The position numbers were made by a program, and so were the translations under genes. From assembly GCA_963667075.1 (NCBI GenBank), contig OY762938.1:868001-932000 (forward strand): a stretch of 64,000 nt of DNA, written 5' to 3'. Shown here piece by piece: positions 56,277-64,000 of the stretch. The notes beneath the pieces are model-generated. The model saw only the letters and a list, made by a program, of their open reading frames with translations, searched no databases and had not been told where the DNA came from. The stretch is from G963667075 sp963667075 (GTDB lineage Bacteria; Pseudomonadota; Alphaproteobacteria; Micavibrionales; Micavibrionaceae). How positions within the stretch are numbered: position 1 is the first letter of the stretch; every line of letters starts with the position of its first letter.

Positions 56277-59270
56277 CTATGTCTCATCTGGAACAGTTTT
56301 AATCTTTACAGCCCCTGCTTCCGAGAGCTCTTCCACAATTTCCTTGATAACAGCCGATGTCATGGCAGACCGGGCCTCGCCACCTTCGGATTTCATTAAA
56401 ATGCGGCGTTTGATTTCTGTCCGCGCACTGCCACCGGGGAAGTTCGCCGCCAGCATTTGTCTGGCTCTCGCCGCGCCCAGTCTTTCATACAATTTACTGC
56501 GAATGGCCACATCCTCCACAGACGTGGAAAGAGCCCAAAGTTCAATAGGGCCTAATGTGTTGATCAAATGCTGCTCATACCGCCCTTCAGTGGTCCCCAG
56601 CACGAGCAGGGCCGGCGCACCGCCGGGTTTCGGGCCGGTCAGACGATAGCGTAAAATATTCTTTGCCGCATTTGACAAGGCAAAGACTTGCTGGGTTTTT
56701 GTAATCGCCTTATCTGATACGGCCGTACCAAGAATCCAGACACCCGTTGCAAGATCCACCATATCGTCATCAAAGTCTTCCAGTAATTGCGAAGACAGAA
56801 CGATCTGGACACCACGTTTCCGGCCTTCACGAACATCGCGTATAATCTGGTTCCTGACGGATTTTGACTTACTTGTCCTATGGAACTCATCGTAACAAAG
56901 GCGTTTGGGCGATTCCATGATATCCGTCAAACGGTTTTCGTGATGTTCTCGGTATTTGTCAGGTATATGTATCAGAGAATCTGCCCCAAGCCACCAGTTT
57001 CTAATCATGGTATGTCTTGCCAGCATATACATGATAGCGGTCTGTCTATCTGAGAGCTCATCCCCTTGAGGCGCAACATCCATAAGATCCAGGGAACAAA
57101 TTCGTGTATTGCTAACATCAAACTGTGTCACAGAAGACAAAATGGGGTACTCACGTATGGCAGAGGTAATCATCCGCTCAAACGCATTGACCACATTTTC
57201 AATACTGAAACCGACCGATGTTTCCTCAAGCAGTGTTCTGATTTGCGGACGACGGGCGGCCGTAATCGAATCACTTAAGATAGGCACAGCATAGCGCTGC
57301 GCCCTGTTTGCCAGAGTCGTCATACCAAGATCGAATAGACGGTCAACCACATCCCACCAGTAAGGATCGGAAGGTAAATGCACATTATGCCTCTGGATCG
57401 CGTCATCTACATCCGCATCGACACGCGGCAGATAAGGACGGGGTTCCGCATTTGCCGCTTTATCGTCCCGCCACCTGTACATTTCATCAACGACCAGACC
57501 AACAAGCTGCTGAATACCATCATACGGATTTTCATGGCCTGGCGGCGTGGATAAAAGCGTAAGAAGCTCAACCAGATAGCTTCTCTCGTTCATTAACGGC
57601 GTCCGGCAACCCAACTGTGTATCAAACGGATTAACAGCATATTCATGCGCCATCTGAAGGCGGTAATAAGCCGCCTCAATTTGCCTTTCGGGTGGCAACG
57701 CCTCCCTGATCAGGGAAATCAGCCCCGATGAAGAGGGACCAATATCAATAACAGAAACATAAGGCAATTTACTTAAACCAGGAGAAAGAACCGTACCCAG
57801 ATTCAAAGAATTCAACAATACGGATTTACCGCCACCAGGCTGTGCAAAAATCAGATCGAACCATGTATTTGTCACATTGGTACCTGTCTGATAAGGCCAT
57901 ATTTTTCCATCCGGCGTTCTAAGAAGAATCGTGCCTGTGGGAAAAGGAGTCGAAGGCCTTTGCCACGGTACAAGTTTCATGATTTCAAAAATAGGCGCAA
58001 TACCGGCAGGGGCGGTACCAGAACAATGAATCCCCAGAGCAGACGCCATAACACAGTCCAAAGGATCGCCTGAAATGTTGCTAACCTGCGAATAGCCCCA
58101 GCTCTCCACAGCCTGCATAAGGGCTGATAACCGGTCTTCCAAAAGCTTTGGCTGGTCTCTGTTCGCCCAGGTTGCAAAGGAAATCCGCACACGAACAATC
58201 GCCTCACTGCGCGCCATAACCTCTAGCCCTTCAAGCGCGTGTTTTATTTGCTTGTTCAAGGAATTCGTTACACCGAGAATTGTCGCAACAAACGCCTTAA
58301 ACGTTGTTGCATGTGCCCCGCCGCCCTCAATAAGAAAAGAAATCCTGTATGGCACCTTGGCCTCGAACAACCGGTTGAGCAACATCGGAAAGGGAGAGGC
58401 CTCCATCGGCCCCAAGGTCATATCGGCGCCAGCCCACAACAAATCTCCGACCTGAACCATATCGCGGTTCAATACCTTAGCATCACCAATGGCAAGCTGC
58501 TGACGCAGCGGAGGCCATATAACATCAGAGAGATCTTTTTCATCCGTAGGGGCACGGGGAGGAATAGGATCGCCAGGCAAGCACGGTTTCCAGTTTTCGT
58601 TCGTTTTCGTAGGGTACATGTTGTTACGTACAGCCCTTAACGCCTCATGAACATCCAGCACCTCCACCCTGACACCCAGCTCATGCAAAGCTTGTGAAAT
58701 TGCAGAAATAAAGGACTTATGACGTATTCTTAAGGCTTCGAGTGCCGCCAGCGGGTTTTGTGCAAAGGGGGCATTAACCCACGACTCCGCCTTTTCCTTA
58801 TTCTCTTTAGCCGCGCGATTCACTTCGGCTTTGGTGAGCGCGCTAGGGCGAGTCCATAGAACGAAATAACACTCTTCATAGGAAAGATACTGACTTAAGT
58901 GATTAATCTTTTCATCCAGAAGATCTTCCAGGTCCAGCTCAGCGTTTTTTGACGTAACGCGCGCAGGATAAATTAGTTTTTCAAGATGGGTTTTTATACG
59001 GCCAGGATCCCGCACAAAATAAACCTGCATGGCCTGCCCCTGACCATCAAATCTGGCCCCAATCTTCATGGTAGAGGCTTCTACGAGATATCTAAACTCC
59101 TCTTCGCCAATAACCTGACGACTGCCATCAACGCGCAAATATGACACGAGTGATCCATCAGAAGAAACAACCGTTCTTTCATCATCAGCCGTTTCAAGGC
59201 GAATGAAAGACTCGACCGATTGTCGAAACATCACCTGAAACGGAGCCAGCAATTTATCTATTAAACGCAT
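56277..59270 (-). CDS. dotO: DotO/IcmB, Dot/Icm secretion ATPase
   Basis: DotO is the VirB4-like ATPase of the type IVB machine at the inner membrane, working with DotB and DotL. The 997-residue product is close to the 1009 of Legionella IcmB. Walker A is AQPGGGKSV (residues 476-484), Walker B is LCYDEFHRTS (about 791-800) with the downstream arginine-rich RDVREGRKRG and IVLSSQLLEDF. The N-terminal 450 residues lack motifs, as in the family. The ATG at 59270 has a GGTG-type site. dotO follows dotN by 92 bases, as in Legionella icmJ-icmB. Confidence 0.93.
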   Translation of the reverse strand: MRLIDKLLAPFQVMFRQSVESFIRLETADDERTVVSSDGSLVSYLRVDGSRQVIGEEEFRYLVEASTMKIGARFDGQGQAMQVYFVRDPGRIKTHLEKLIYPARVTSKNAELDLEDLLDEKINHLSQYLSYEECYFVLWTRPSALTKAEVNRAAKENKEKAESWVNAPFAQNPLAALEALRIRHKSFISAISQALHELGVRVEVLDVHEALRAVRNNMYPTKTNENWKPCLPGDPIPPRAPTDEKDLSDVIWPPLRQQLAIGDAKVLNRDMVQVGDLLWAGADMTLGPMEASPFPMLLNRLFEAKVPYRISFLIEGGGAHATTFKAFVATILGVTNSLNKQIKHALEGLEVMARSEAIVRVRISFATWANRDQPKLLEDRLSALMQAVESWGYSQVSNISGDPLDCVMASALGIHCSGTAPAGIAPIFEIMKLVPWQRPSTPFPTGTILLRTPDGKIWPYQTGTNVTNTWFDLIFAQPGGGKSVLLNSLNLGTVLSPGLSKLPYVSVIDIGPSSSGLISLIREALPPERQIEAAYYRLQMAHEYAVNPFDTQLGCRTPLMNERSYLVELLTLLSTPPGHENPYDGIQQLVGLVVDEMYRWRDDKAANAEPRPYLPRVDADVDDAIQRHNVHLPSDPYWWDVVDRLFDLGMTTLANRAQRYAVPILSDSITAARRPQIRTLLEETSVGFSIENVVNAFERMITSAIREYPILSSVTQFDVSNTRICSLDLMDVAPQGDELSDRQTAIMYMLARHTMIRNWWLGADSLIHIPDKYREHHENRLTDIMESPKRLCYDEFHRTSKSKSVRNQIIRDVREGRKRGVQIVLSSQLLEDFDDDMVDLATGVWILGTAVSDKAITKTQQVFALSNAAKNILRYRLTGPKPGGAPALLVLGTTEGRYEQHLINTLGPIELWALSTSVEDVAIRSKLYERLGAARARQMLAANFPGGSARTEIKRRILMKSEGGEARSAMTSAVIKEIVEELSEAGAVKIKTVPDET

Positions 59271-59362
59271 ATTTTAACACCAAACGGAAACACACGAGAA
59301 CACGTCCAGCGAGTTTATCACATTCCCGGCGTTATTCTACCAAAGAAATAAAGGATTTCTCC

Positions 59363-60064
59363 CTAAGCCGCTTCTTTGAGCAATGTCTTATAAGAATCAA
59401 GCCAACCAGCCGGGACCTTCCCACCGAAGGGGCCGTCTTTTGAACGCCAGTAAGCAAGAATTTGTGGGAACTGATTAAATTGAAGATCCTGTTCTGAAAT
59501 AATCCGCCTATCCAGTGGAAAAAGACGAACGCCATCAAGCTTTTTCGTTCTTTCAGCATATGTCCGCGGCCCAAGATAATCCGCAAGAACCGTTGCCAGA
59601 ATAAAAGGATCATCCGTACCCAACCTTTTTCTGACCTCTTCCCTTCTGGACATGATAATTTCAAGAACACGTCTGGACGCATCAGCCATAGCCCCTTGAG
59701 AAATACGAGCCACATAAATTGCCCGGGCAATATGGTGCAGAATATGTTGCTCCACCTCTGGAAGCCAGATCAACACACCGGACTTCATAAGACTGACTTG
59801 ATCAAGATTAAAGCACTGATGACAAAAGATACAGGTCGTTGCCATATTATCCATATGAACATCCCTGACATTACCATTTAAGAACAGAACATCCTGATAT
59901 TTTTTAGATGCAAAGCCACAGCACTTACACGTGTAGTCATCCCGGTCAAACACAGACTGTTTTAGCTCAGGTGTAAGTTCTGTTGTTAAGGCTTTACTTT
60001 TTGAGGAAGGCCGGGCATTGCCTACAGTTCGTGCAATGCCCAGCGTAACAGGTATGTAAGTCAC
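59363..60064 (-). CDS. dotN: DotN/IcmJ, zinc-binding Dot/Icm coupling-complex subunit
   Basis: A 233-residue protein with a GTG start. Two cysteine clusters, CKCC (Cys46, 48, 49) and CIFCHQC (Cys78, 81, 84), surround FDRDDYTCKCCGF and fit the HNH-like zinc fold of IcmJ. DotN links the DotL ATPase to DotM in the type IV coupling complex that selects substrates. Length is slightly over the 208 residues of Legionella IcmJ. dotL and dotM are not in this window. Confidence 0.9.
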   Translation of the reverse strand: MTYIPVTLGIARTVGNARPSSKSKALTTELTPELKQSVFDRDDYTCKCCGFASKKYQDVLFLNGNVRDVHMDNMATTCIFCHQCFNLDQVSLMKSGVLIWLPEVEQHILHHIARAIYVARISQGAMADASRRVLEIIMSRREEVRKRLGTDDPFILATVLADYLGPRTYAERTKKLDGVRLFPLDRRIISEQDLQFNQFPQILAYWRSKDGPFGGKVPAGWLDSYKTLLKEAA

Positions 60065-60078
60065 TTTTTCAAATAACC

Positions 60079-60471
60079 CTATTTCGTAGCAAAGTGTGCA
60101 GCGTGCATTGTCGCAACGTCAACCGCTGTACCACCACCATCAGAAATAGTGTGATCCATGGCTTCACTGATGATTGGCAGAGCAAATAGCGCACCACCGG
60201 CAGCCAGACGAATCGCACCTTCTCTTAAAGGTGTTTGTTGTGGTTGTTCCACATGGTCTTTGATTTTCAGAATACCAAGCACCGCAAAAAGCAGACCGAA
60301 CATATAAGACAGGGAGCTTAAGAGCCCTGGAAATTCCTGAACGGATTTGTTGATATTTTTTGTAATATCAGCAAAGTCTTTTGTTGTAGCGGCATGTGCT
60401 GCTGTAGAACTAAATGCGCCGACATAAATCGCTGCGCTTGCTAGTAGAGCTTTTTTACGTATAAAATTCAT
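60079..60471 (-). CDS. dotP: DotP/IcmD, small Dot/Icm membrane protein
   Basis: A 130-residue protein with a signal-like helix (about 4-27) and two more hydrophobic segments. AAGGAG lies eight bases before the ATG. FPGLLSSLSYMFGLL and GGALFALPIISEAMD are typical of the IcmD family, and length matches Legionella IcmD (132). The core (residues 47-109) is closely repeated in the neighbouring DotE (33 of 63 positions identical by my hand alignment). Confidence 0.88.
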   Translation of the reverse strand: MNFIRKKALLASAAIYVGAFSSTAAHAATTKDFADITKNINKSVQEFPGLLSSLSYMFGLLFAVLGILKIKDHVEQPQQTPLREGAIRLAAGGALFALPIISEAMDHTISDGGGTAVDVATMHAAHFATK

Positions 60472-60493
60472 AGTCGTTTCTCCTTTTCAATAA

Positions 60494-62107
60494 TCAACTA
60501 AAAGCTACACCATAGGCACTTAAGCCCAACGTACTTTGAACCGCATTCATCAGCGGCCCTAAATTCACAGCCAGGATGCCACCAACCATGTGTGTCACCG
60601 CAGCCATGAAAGAAGCCTGTTGGTTTCCTTCTGCAACATCGCGCAGAATAAAGAAACCTCTTAAAAAACTAATCCATCCTACCAAAATCATAAAGCCAAG
60701 TACACCACTGATCACAGCAAGAAGATGTGCGTTTACGACAGCGTCGCCTGTGCCTATTTTCAACACAGCGTGTGTGGCAATCCGATTGTAGCTTGTAAAC
60801 ATGGAATTTGAGAAAAGTGTCACCAGCGAATCAATACTAAAGAAACAGCCTGACACCAAAAAGGTCATAATTGTACCGAATCCACCTGGTCCTCTTGGAC
60901 CATCCTGCTCGCTTTTCAGCAACCGGCTAATCCCTATAATAAGGAACACAAGTCCTGCCAGATAGGCAAAGACAACAACCAGACCATGTGTTGGACGGAA
61001 AATGTCAGACACAAGTGACACCAGCATTTTATCAAGACCATTGCCACCAGCTGTGCTACCTGCCCAGCCCGTATAGGCGGGATCCTGTATAAAAGCCCCT
61101 TTGCCTTCAATCGTTGCTTTGGCCGCCTCTGTCATGATTGGCAAAGCAAAGAAGGCACCACCAGCTATAAATCTTTTGATAGGCTCCCAAATAGGCACCT
61201 GATTAGGGTTCTCAACATGCTCTTTTGTTTTTAAAATCGCAAAGAGCATGCAAATCAGGCCAAAAAGATAAGCAAAGCTGGCAAACAAACCTGGCAGATT
61301 CTCGAGCTGTTCAAGAACATTCCACAAGACATCGCCAAGATCATCCGTCGCCGTAAAGCCAGAAAGAAAGCCAGCTAAAGTAAAAAGATTACCAAGATTG
61401 AAGGGCCCCCAACCAATAGACCCCAAATCACCTACAGCAACAGTTCCGAAACCGCCTAGATCAACAGTCCCAAGATCACCTAGATCAACAGTCCCAAGAC
61501 CGCCTAGATCAATAGTTCCAGCCCCCCCTGAACCAGCACCAATAATACTACCGCCAAGCACGTCAAGATCACCCAGATCAAGTGCATCCAAACCAAGATC
61601 CGTCAGACCGCCGCCGCCACCAAGCATTGTCCCATCAATGCCAAAATCATCAATACCAAAATCGCTCAGCTCAAGGCCACCAAAATCAATACCATTCAGA
61701 TCTACATCACCAATATTACCAAGGCTAAAAGCATCTCGCGTAAGATCCGACAGACCGCCGGAACCAGAAAGCTCTCCCAGAATATCCAGTCCTGAAGAGG
61801 TAATATCAGCAAGATCGTCCAGCCCACCACTAATATCAGAGTAAGCATCGGCAAGATCGCCAATGTCATGAATACTGTCAATGGCATTGTCAATAGTATC
61901 GACAGCACCCGTAACAGTATCATAGGTAGACTTACCACTATCATAAGCAGAGCTACCAGCTTCATAAAGATCTTTAGCGTCGGAAACAAGGCCTCCCCAA
62001 TCGAAAGCCGCGGCCTGTGTTGGTAAAATCAACAAAAGAGACAAAAGACAAAGGAGAGTCCCCTTAATACTTTTTGCTTTTTCTATCCTGTGAAGATAAT
62101 GTTTCAT
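60494..62107 (-). CDS. dotE: DotE/IcmC-like protein with repeat region and extra DotP-like module
   Basis: I take the ATG at 62107 with AGGTGT upstream; the product is 537 residues. An N-terminal signal helix (about 8-33) is followed by a Gly/Asp/Leu-rich low-complexity region (about 115-240), then two related membrane modules: A (about 271-333, LPGLFASFAYLFGL...GGAFFALPIMTEA), nearly a copy of the DotP core, and B (about 376-435, HGLVVVFAYLAGLVFL...SGCFF), the DotE-like part, with two further helices to the end. Legionella DotE is 194 residues, so this is greatly enlarged. Position between dotF and dotP matches icmC. Confidence 0.8.
   Translation of the reverse strand: MKHYLHRIEKAKSIKGTLLCLLSLLLILPTQAAAFDWGGLVSDAKDLYEAGSSAYDSGKSTYDTVTGAVDTIDNAIDSIHDIGDLADAYSDISGGLDDLADITSSGLDILGELSGSGGLSDLTRDAFSLGNIGDVDLNGIDFGGLELSDFGIDDFGIDGTMLGGGGGLTDLGLDALDLGDLDVLGGSIIGAGSGGAGTIDLGGLGTVDLGDLGTVDLGGFGTVAVGDLGSIGWGPFNLGNLFTLAGFLSGFTATDDLGDVLWNVLEQLENLPGLFASFAYLFGLICMLFAILKTKEHVENPNQVPIWEPIKRFIAGGAFFALPIMTEAAKATIEGKGAFIQDPAYTGWAGSTAGGNGLDKMLVSLVSDIFRPTHGLVVVFAYLAGLVFLIIGISRLLKSEQDGPRGPGGFGTIMTFLVSGCFFSIDSLVTLFSNSMFTSYNRIATHAVLKIGTGDAVVNAHLLAVISGVLGFMILVGWISFLRGFFILRDVAEGNQQASFMAAVTHMVGGILAVNLGPLMNAVQSTLGLSAYGVAFS
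61431..61526. repeat. Four tandem 24-bp units inside dotE
   Basis: Units start at 61431, 61455, 61479 and 61503. The two central units are nearly identical (they differ at the last few bases) and the flanking ones are degenerate. Each encodes eight residues of the form LGDLGTVD on the minus strand, so length change keeps frame. Confidence 0.85.
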
Positions 62108-62206
62108 TGTTACACACCTAACTGCCGCTTGGTTTTTGCTTATACATAAATTTAAACATATTTTGTGGATACATTGCAAATTTATGAATTGCGCAGGTGC
62201 TCAAAA

Positions 62207-62225
62207 AGGCCTGAAACCCAGGCCT
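62207..62225 (-). terminator. Intrinsic terminator after dotF
   Basis: On the minus strand a 7-bp stem AGGCCTG / CAGGCCT with a five-base loop is followed at once by a T5 run (62203-62207). It abuts the dotF stop codon. It should limit read-through from dotG-dotF into dotE, which starts 100 bases further on, and implies a second promoter in 62108-62200. Confidence 0.7.
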
Positions 62226-62226
62226 A

Positions 62227-63477
62227 TTAACGGGTTATGTTACGCACAGTCCCTTCGACAACCCACTGTCCATTGACAAAGGAAATGTTACGAATACGGC
62301 CAACACCCGACAGGAAATCCCCGATTTCCACGGTTTTTATGTCTTGCTGACCTTTTTGTGAAACCATGGCACGCCCTGGCTGTGCTGAACGCAACTCCCA
62401 AGATATGACTTTTTTCCTAATTTTAGGTGCCACAGCTTCAGGTGCTGCCATTTTAGGCGCATTAGGCTGTGCAGCAGCCACCTGCGGAACAGCGACTTTT
62501 GGTGCTTTGGGTTCATTTTTTGCAGGTTTAGACACATTCTGTTTTACAGCGTTTGCCGCTTTTTCTTTTGAAAGACGCTCAATTTTACCCTCAAGCTTCA
62601 TGATGGTGCTGTTCAGTGACGCTATTTCTTTCAGATCCTGCTCTTTTTCTTTCTGCCCTTCAGCTTTGAGCACTGTTATCACGCTTTCCAGCTCACGAAT
62701 CTCACTCGTCAATGCCTGATATTTCGTATCATCCATAGCAACCATCGGCTGCGCCATAGCTGGCGGTATATCCCTTGAAGAAGCGGGGGCGGGCAAGCTA
62801 TCCTCTGTAAAAGGCACTTGTCCCTGTGTAGAATCCTGTTCCAAAATATCCGGCTCTGGAAATGAGTGATCAACCGCCGGTAAATCAGGTTCTCTAACGA
62901 AATCCAATGAAACAATCTCTGGCTCTGGTTCCTGCACTGGCTCCGGCATCGGTATAAGAATATCTGTATCCAGTTGTTCTGGAGCGACCTCCGGCTGGGG
63001 TTCATCTACCTCGGCTAAATCATCCATCAGAGTCGACGGCATTGGCGGTGCGTCAGATGCAGAATTTTTTGAAGAATCCACCTCACCTAGCTCTGTTGGA
63101 TCAACAAGAAAACCAACCAAATCTTCATCAGAAGGCACCGTCTCTATTATAGTACCTGCCGTTTCCCGCGTCTCTGTAGGAGTCAGAACAGGATCTGAAC
63201 CACCCGTTTGACCAAGCACGTGGAAGCCAATAATACCAACGGCAGCAACACCGCTAAGAAGATAGATAAGCGTTCTTGTTTTATCATTTTTACTCTTTGT
63301 GGGCTCTCCGAATTCATCAATATCCTCTTCATCCCACTCACCATCAAGCCCTTCATTTTCAAAAGCTTCGTCCAGAACGGCATCAATATCCTCTTCTCCT
63401 TCAGAATCGAGTTCATCATCAAGAAGGATATCATCCTCAAATTCAAAATCGTCGTCTTCCAATCTTTCGTCGGTCAT
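62227..63477 (-). CDS. dotF: DotF/IcmG-like inner-membrane protein
   Basis: A 416-residue protein: a very acidic N-terminal cytoplasmic tail (about 1-60), one membrane helix (about 70-88), a Pro/Glu-rich stretch (about 95-230), a coiled coil (about 232-300), an Ala/Pro/Lys hinge and a compact beta-rich C-terminal domain (about 345-416, ISWELRSAQPGRAMV). The tail-helix-coiled-coil plan and place next to dotG match IcmG/DotF; Legionella IcmG is 269 residues, so this is longer. Identification relies on position and plan more than residues. Confidence 0.75.
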   Translation of the reverse strand: MTDERLEDDDFEFEDDILLDDELDSEGEEDIDAVLDEAFENEGLDGEWDEEDIDEFGEPTKSKNDKTRTLIYLLSGVAAVGIIGFHVLGQTGGSDPVLTPTETRETAGTIIETVPSDEDLVGFLVDPTELGEVDSSKNSASDAPPMPSTLMDDLAEVDEPQPEVAPEQLDTDILIPMPEPVQEPEPEIVSLDFVREPDLPAVDHSFPEPDILEQDSTQGQVPFTEDSLPAPASSRDIPPAMAQPMVAMDDTKYQALTSEIRELESVITVLKAEGQKEKEQDLKEIASLNSTIMKLEGKIERLSKEKAANAVKQNVSKPAKNEPKAPKVAVPQVAAAQPNAPKMAAPEAVAPKIRKKVISWELRSAQPGRAMVSQKGQQDIKTVEIGDFLSGVGRIRNISFVNGQWVVEGTVRNITR

Positions 63478-63500
63478 AATAGTGATCGCCCTAAATTAAA

Positions 63501-64000
63501 TTATTTCACAGCCATTTGTTGCTGCAGACTCATAAGTTGTTGCTGCAGATTAATTAGTTGCTCCGCCTGAGAAGACGGTGACTCGGCACGCCGTCCCCTT
63601 TCATCCCTTGTCCGGGATAACGTAACAGGCTCATTATTGTCCATAACAGGCCCCAGAAAAAGAAGACCAACAGGCGTACCAACAGTAACACGAATCAGCG
63701 GCTTCACACTATCACCTTCGTCTGTAAGAACCTCTGCAGCCAGCGACGCCGCTTCCTCAACCCCTTTATAGAGTTCCTGACGCGTATCCAGATCATTTTC
63801 CTGTGTCTGTGAACCACCATTAATGACTGACACTGTCGTACTACCGGATTCTGCAATCGCAGAGCCCATACCCTCAATGAATTTTGCAGCCGCAGGCAAC
63901 ACAATACGCCTGAAATAACGACGATCTATTTCCGAGACGATACCCGGCAATGTCGTATCAGGATCCAGCGCAAAGGCATTACATGAAAGACTCTTACCAT
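63501..64000 (-). CDS. dotG: DotG/IcmE C-terminal part (cut by window end)
   Basis: The minus-strand frame is open through the window edge to a stop at 63501, giving the last 165 residues. NAFALDPDTTLPGIVSEIDRRYFRRIVLPAAAKFIEG is the conserved DotG/VirB10-like core region that lines the outer-membrane channel; VGTPVGLLFLGPV completes it. A Gln-rich tail (INLQQQLMSLQQQM) ends it. The start and the N-terminal helix and repeat region lie beyond the window. It lies 23 bases before dotF. Confidence 0.88.
   Translation of the reverse strand, partial: GKSLSCNAFALDPDTTLPGIVSEIDRRYFRRIVLPAAAKFIEGMGSAIAESGSTTVSVINGGSQTQENDLDTRQELYKGVEEAASLAAEVLTDEGDSVKPLIRVTVGTPVGLLFLGPVMDNNEPVTLSRTRDERGRRAESPSSQAEQLINLQQQLMSLQQQMAVK

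Noticed and set aside
61431..61526. CRISPR-like array
   Set aside because: The 24-bp units are directly adjacent with no spacers and are in-frame coding repeats.

Overview
The window reads as the chromosome of a Gram-negative alphaproteobacterium of moderate GC. Markers of the class are a complex I NDUFA12-type accessory subunit, an ATP12-type F1-ATPase chaperone, DUF2155, a BamF-like DUF3035 lipoprotein, an HdaA-like DnaA regulator, and a MutL that carries its own endonuclease motif. The species cannot be named from sequence alone. The I-type (Dot/Icm) secretion locus would fit an intracellular, protist-associated or predatory lifestyle; that is inference.

Layout. 1-5.9 kb (+): the end of an unknown gene, the amino-sugar pair glmU-glmS and a large TPR lipoprotein, closed by a strong hairpin. 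5.9-9.8 kb: envelope proteins of unknown role and a UbiA-family prenyltransferase. 9.75-16.1 kb (-): a complete cytochrome bd locus, cydA-cydB-cydX-cydD-cydC, including the 35-residue CydX. 16.2-19.6 kb (-): a hybrid sensor kinase with HisKA, HATPase, REC and Hpt domains. 19.8-24.4 kb: purM-purN diverging from DUF2066-AI-2E-hdaA. 24.4-28.4 kb (-): a SixA-like phosphatase, a sulfide:quinone oxidoreductase, an unknown helical protein and an orphan solute-binding protein. 28.6-41.8 kb (+): ileS, SDR, PNPOx-like, lspA, bamF-like, an active/inactive M16 peptidase pair, pgi, a pentapeptide-repeat protein, mutL and a membrane protein. 41.8-50.3 kb (-): methyltransferase, ATP12, AsmA-like, RluA-family synthase, crcB, rarA, Do-like protease, DUF2155, mlaD, NDUFA12. 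50.4-51.6 kb (+): a RidA-family protein and an outer-membrane beta-barrel.

51.6-64 kb is accessory. An AT-rich cytosine-5 DNA methyltransferase and a convergent, overlapping unknown gene (probable restriction partner) sit beside a type IVB (Dot/Icm) locus. Reading on the minus strand, the order is dotG (cut by the window end), dotF, dotE, dotP, dotN, dotO, matching the Legionella order icmE-G-C-D-J-B. Three unrecognised genes follow dotO in the same direction: a 160-residue membrane-anchored protein, a 124-residue protein with a TTG start, and a 631-residue Met-rich helical protein that is the best candidate for a new component or substrate. The DotE protein is unusual: it is much longer than Legionella DotE, carries a Gly/Asp/Leu repeat region encoded partly by 24-bp tandem DNA repeats, and contains an extra copy of the membrane module found in its neighbour DotP.

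Functionally, sulfide oxidation (SQR) and the sulfide-tolerant bd oxidase suggest respiration at low oxygen or in sulfide. Envelope maintenance is well represented (LspA, BamF-like, MlaD, Do-like protease, AsmA-like, M16 pair). The Dot/Icm locus is the most distinctive part of the window.
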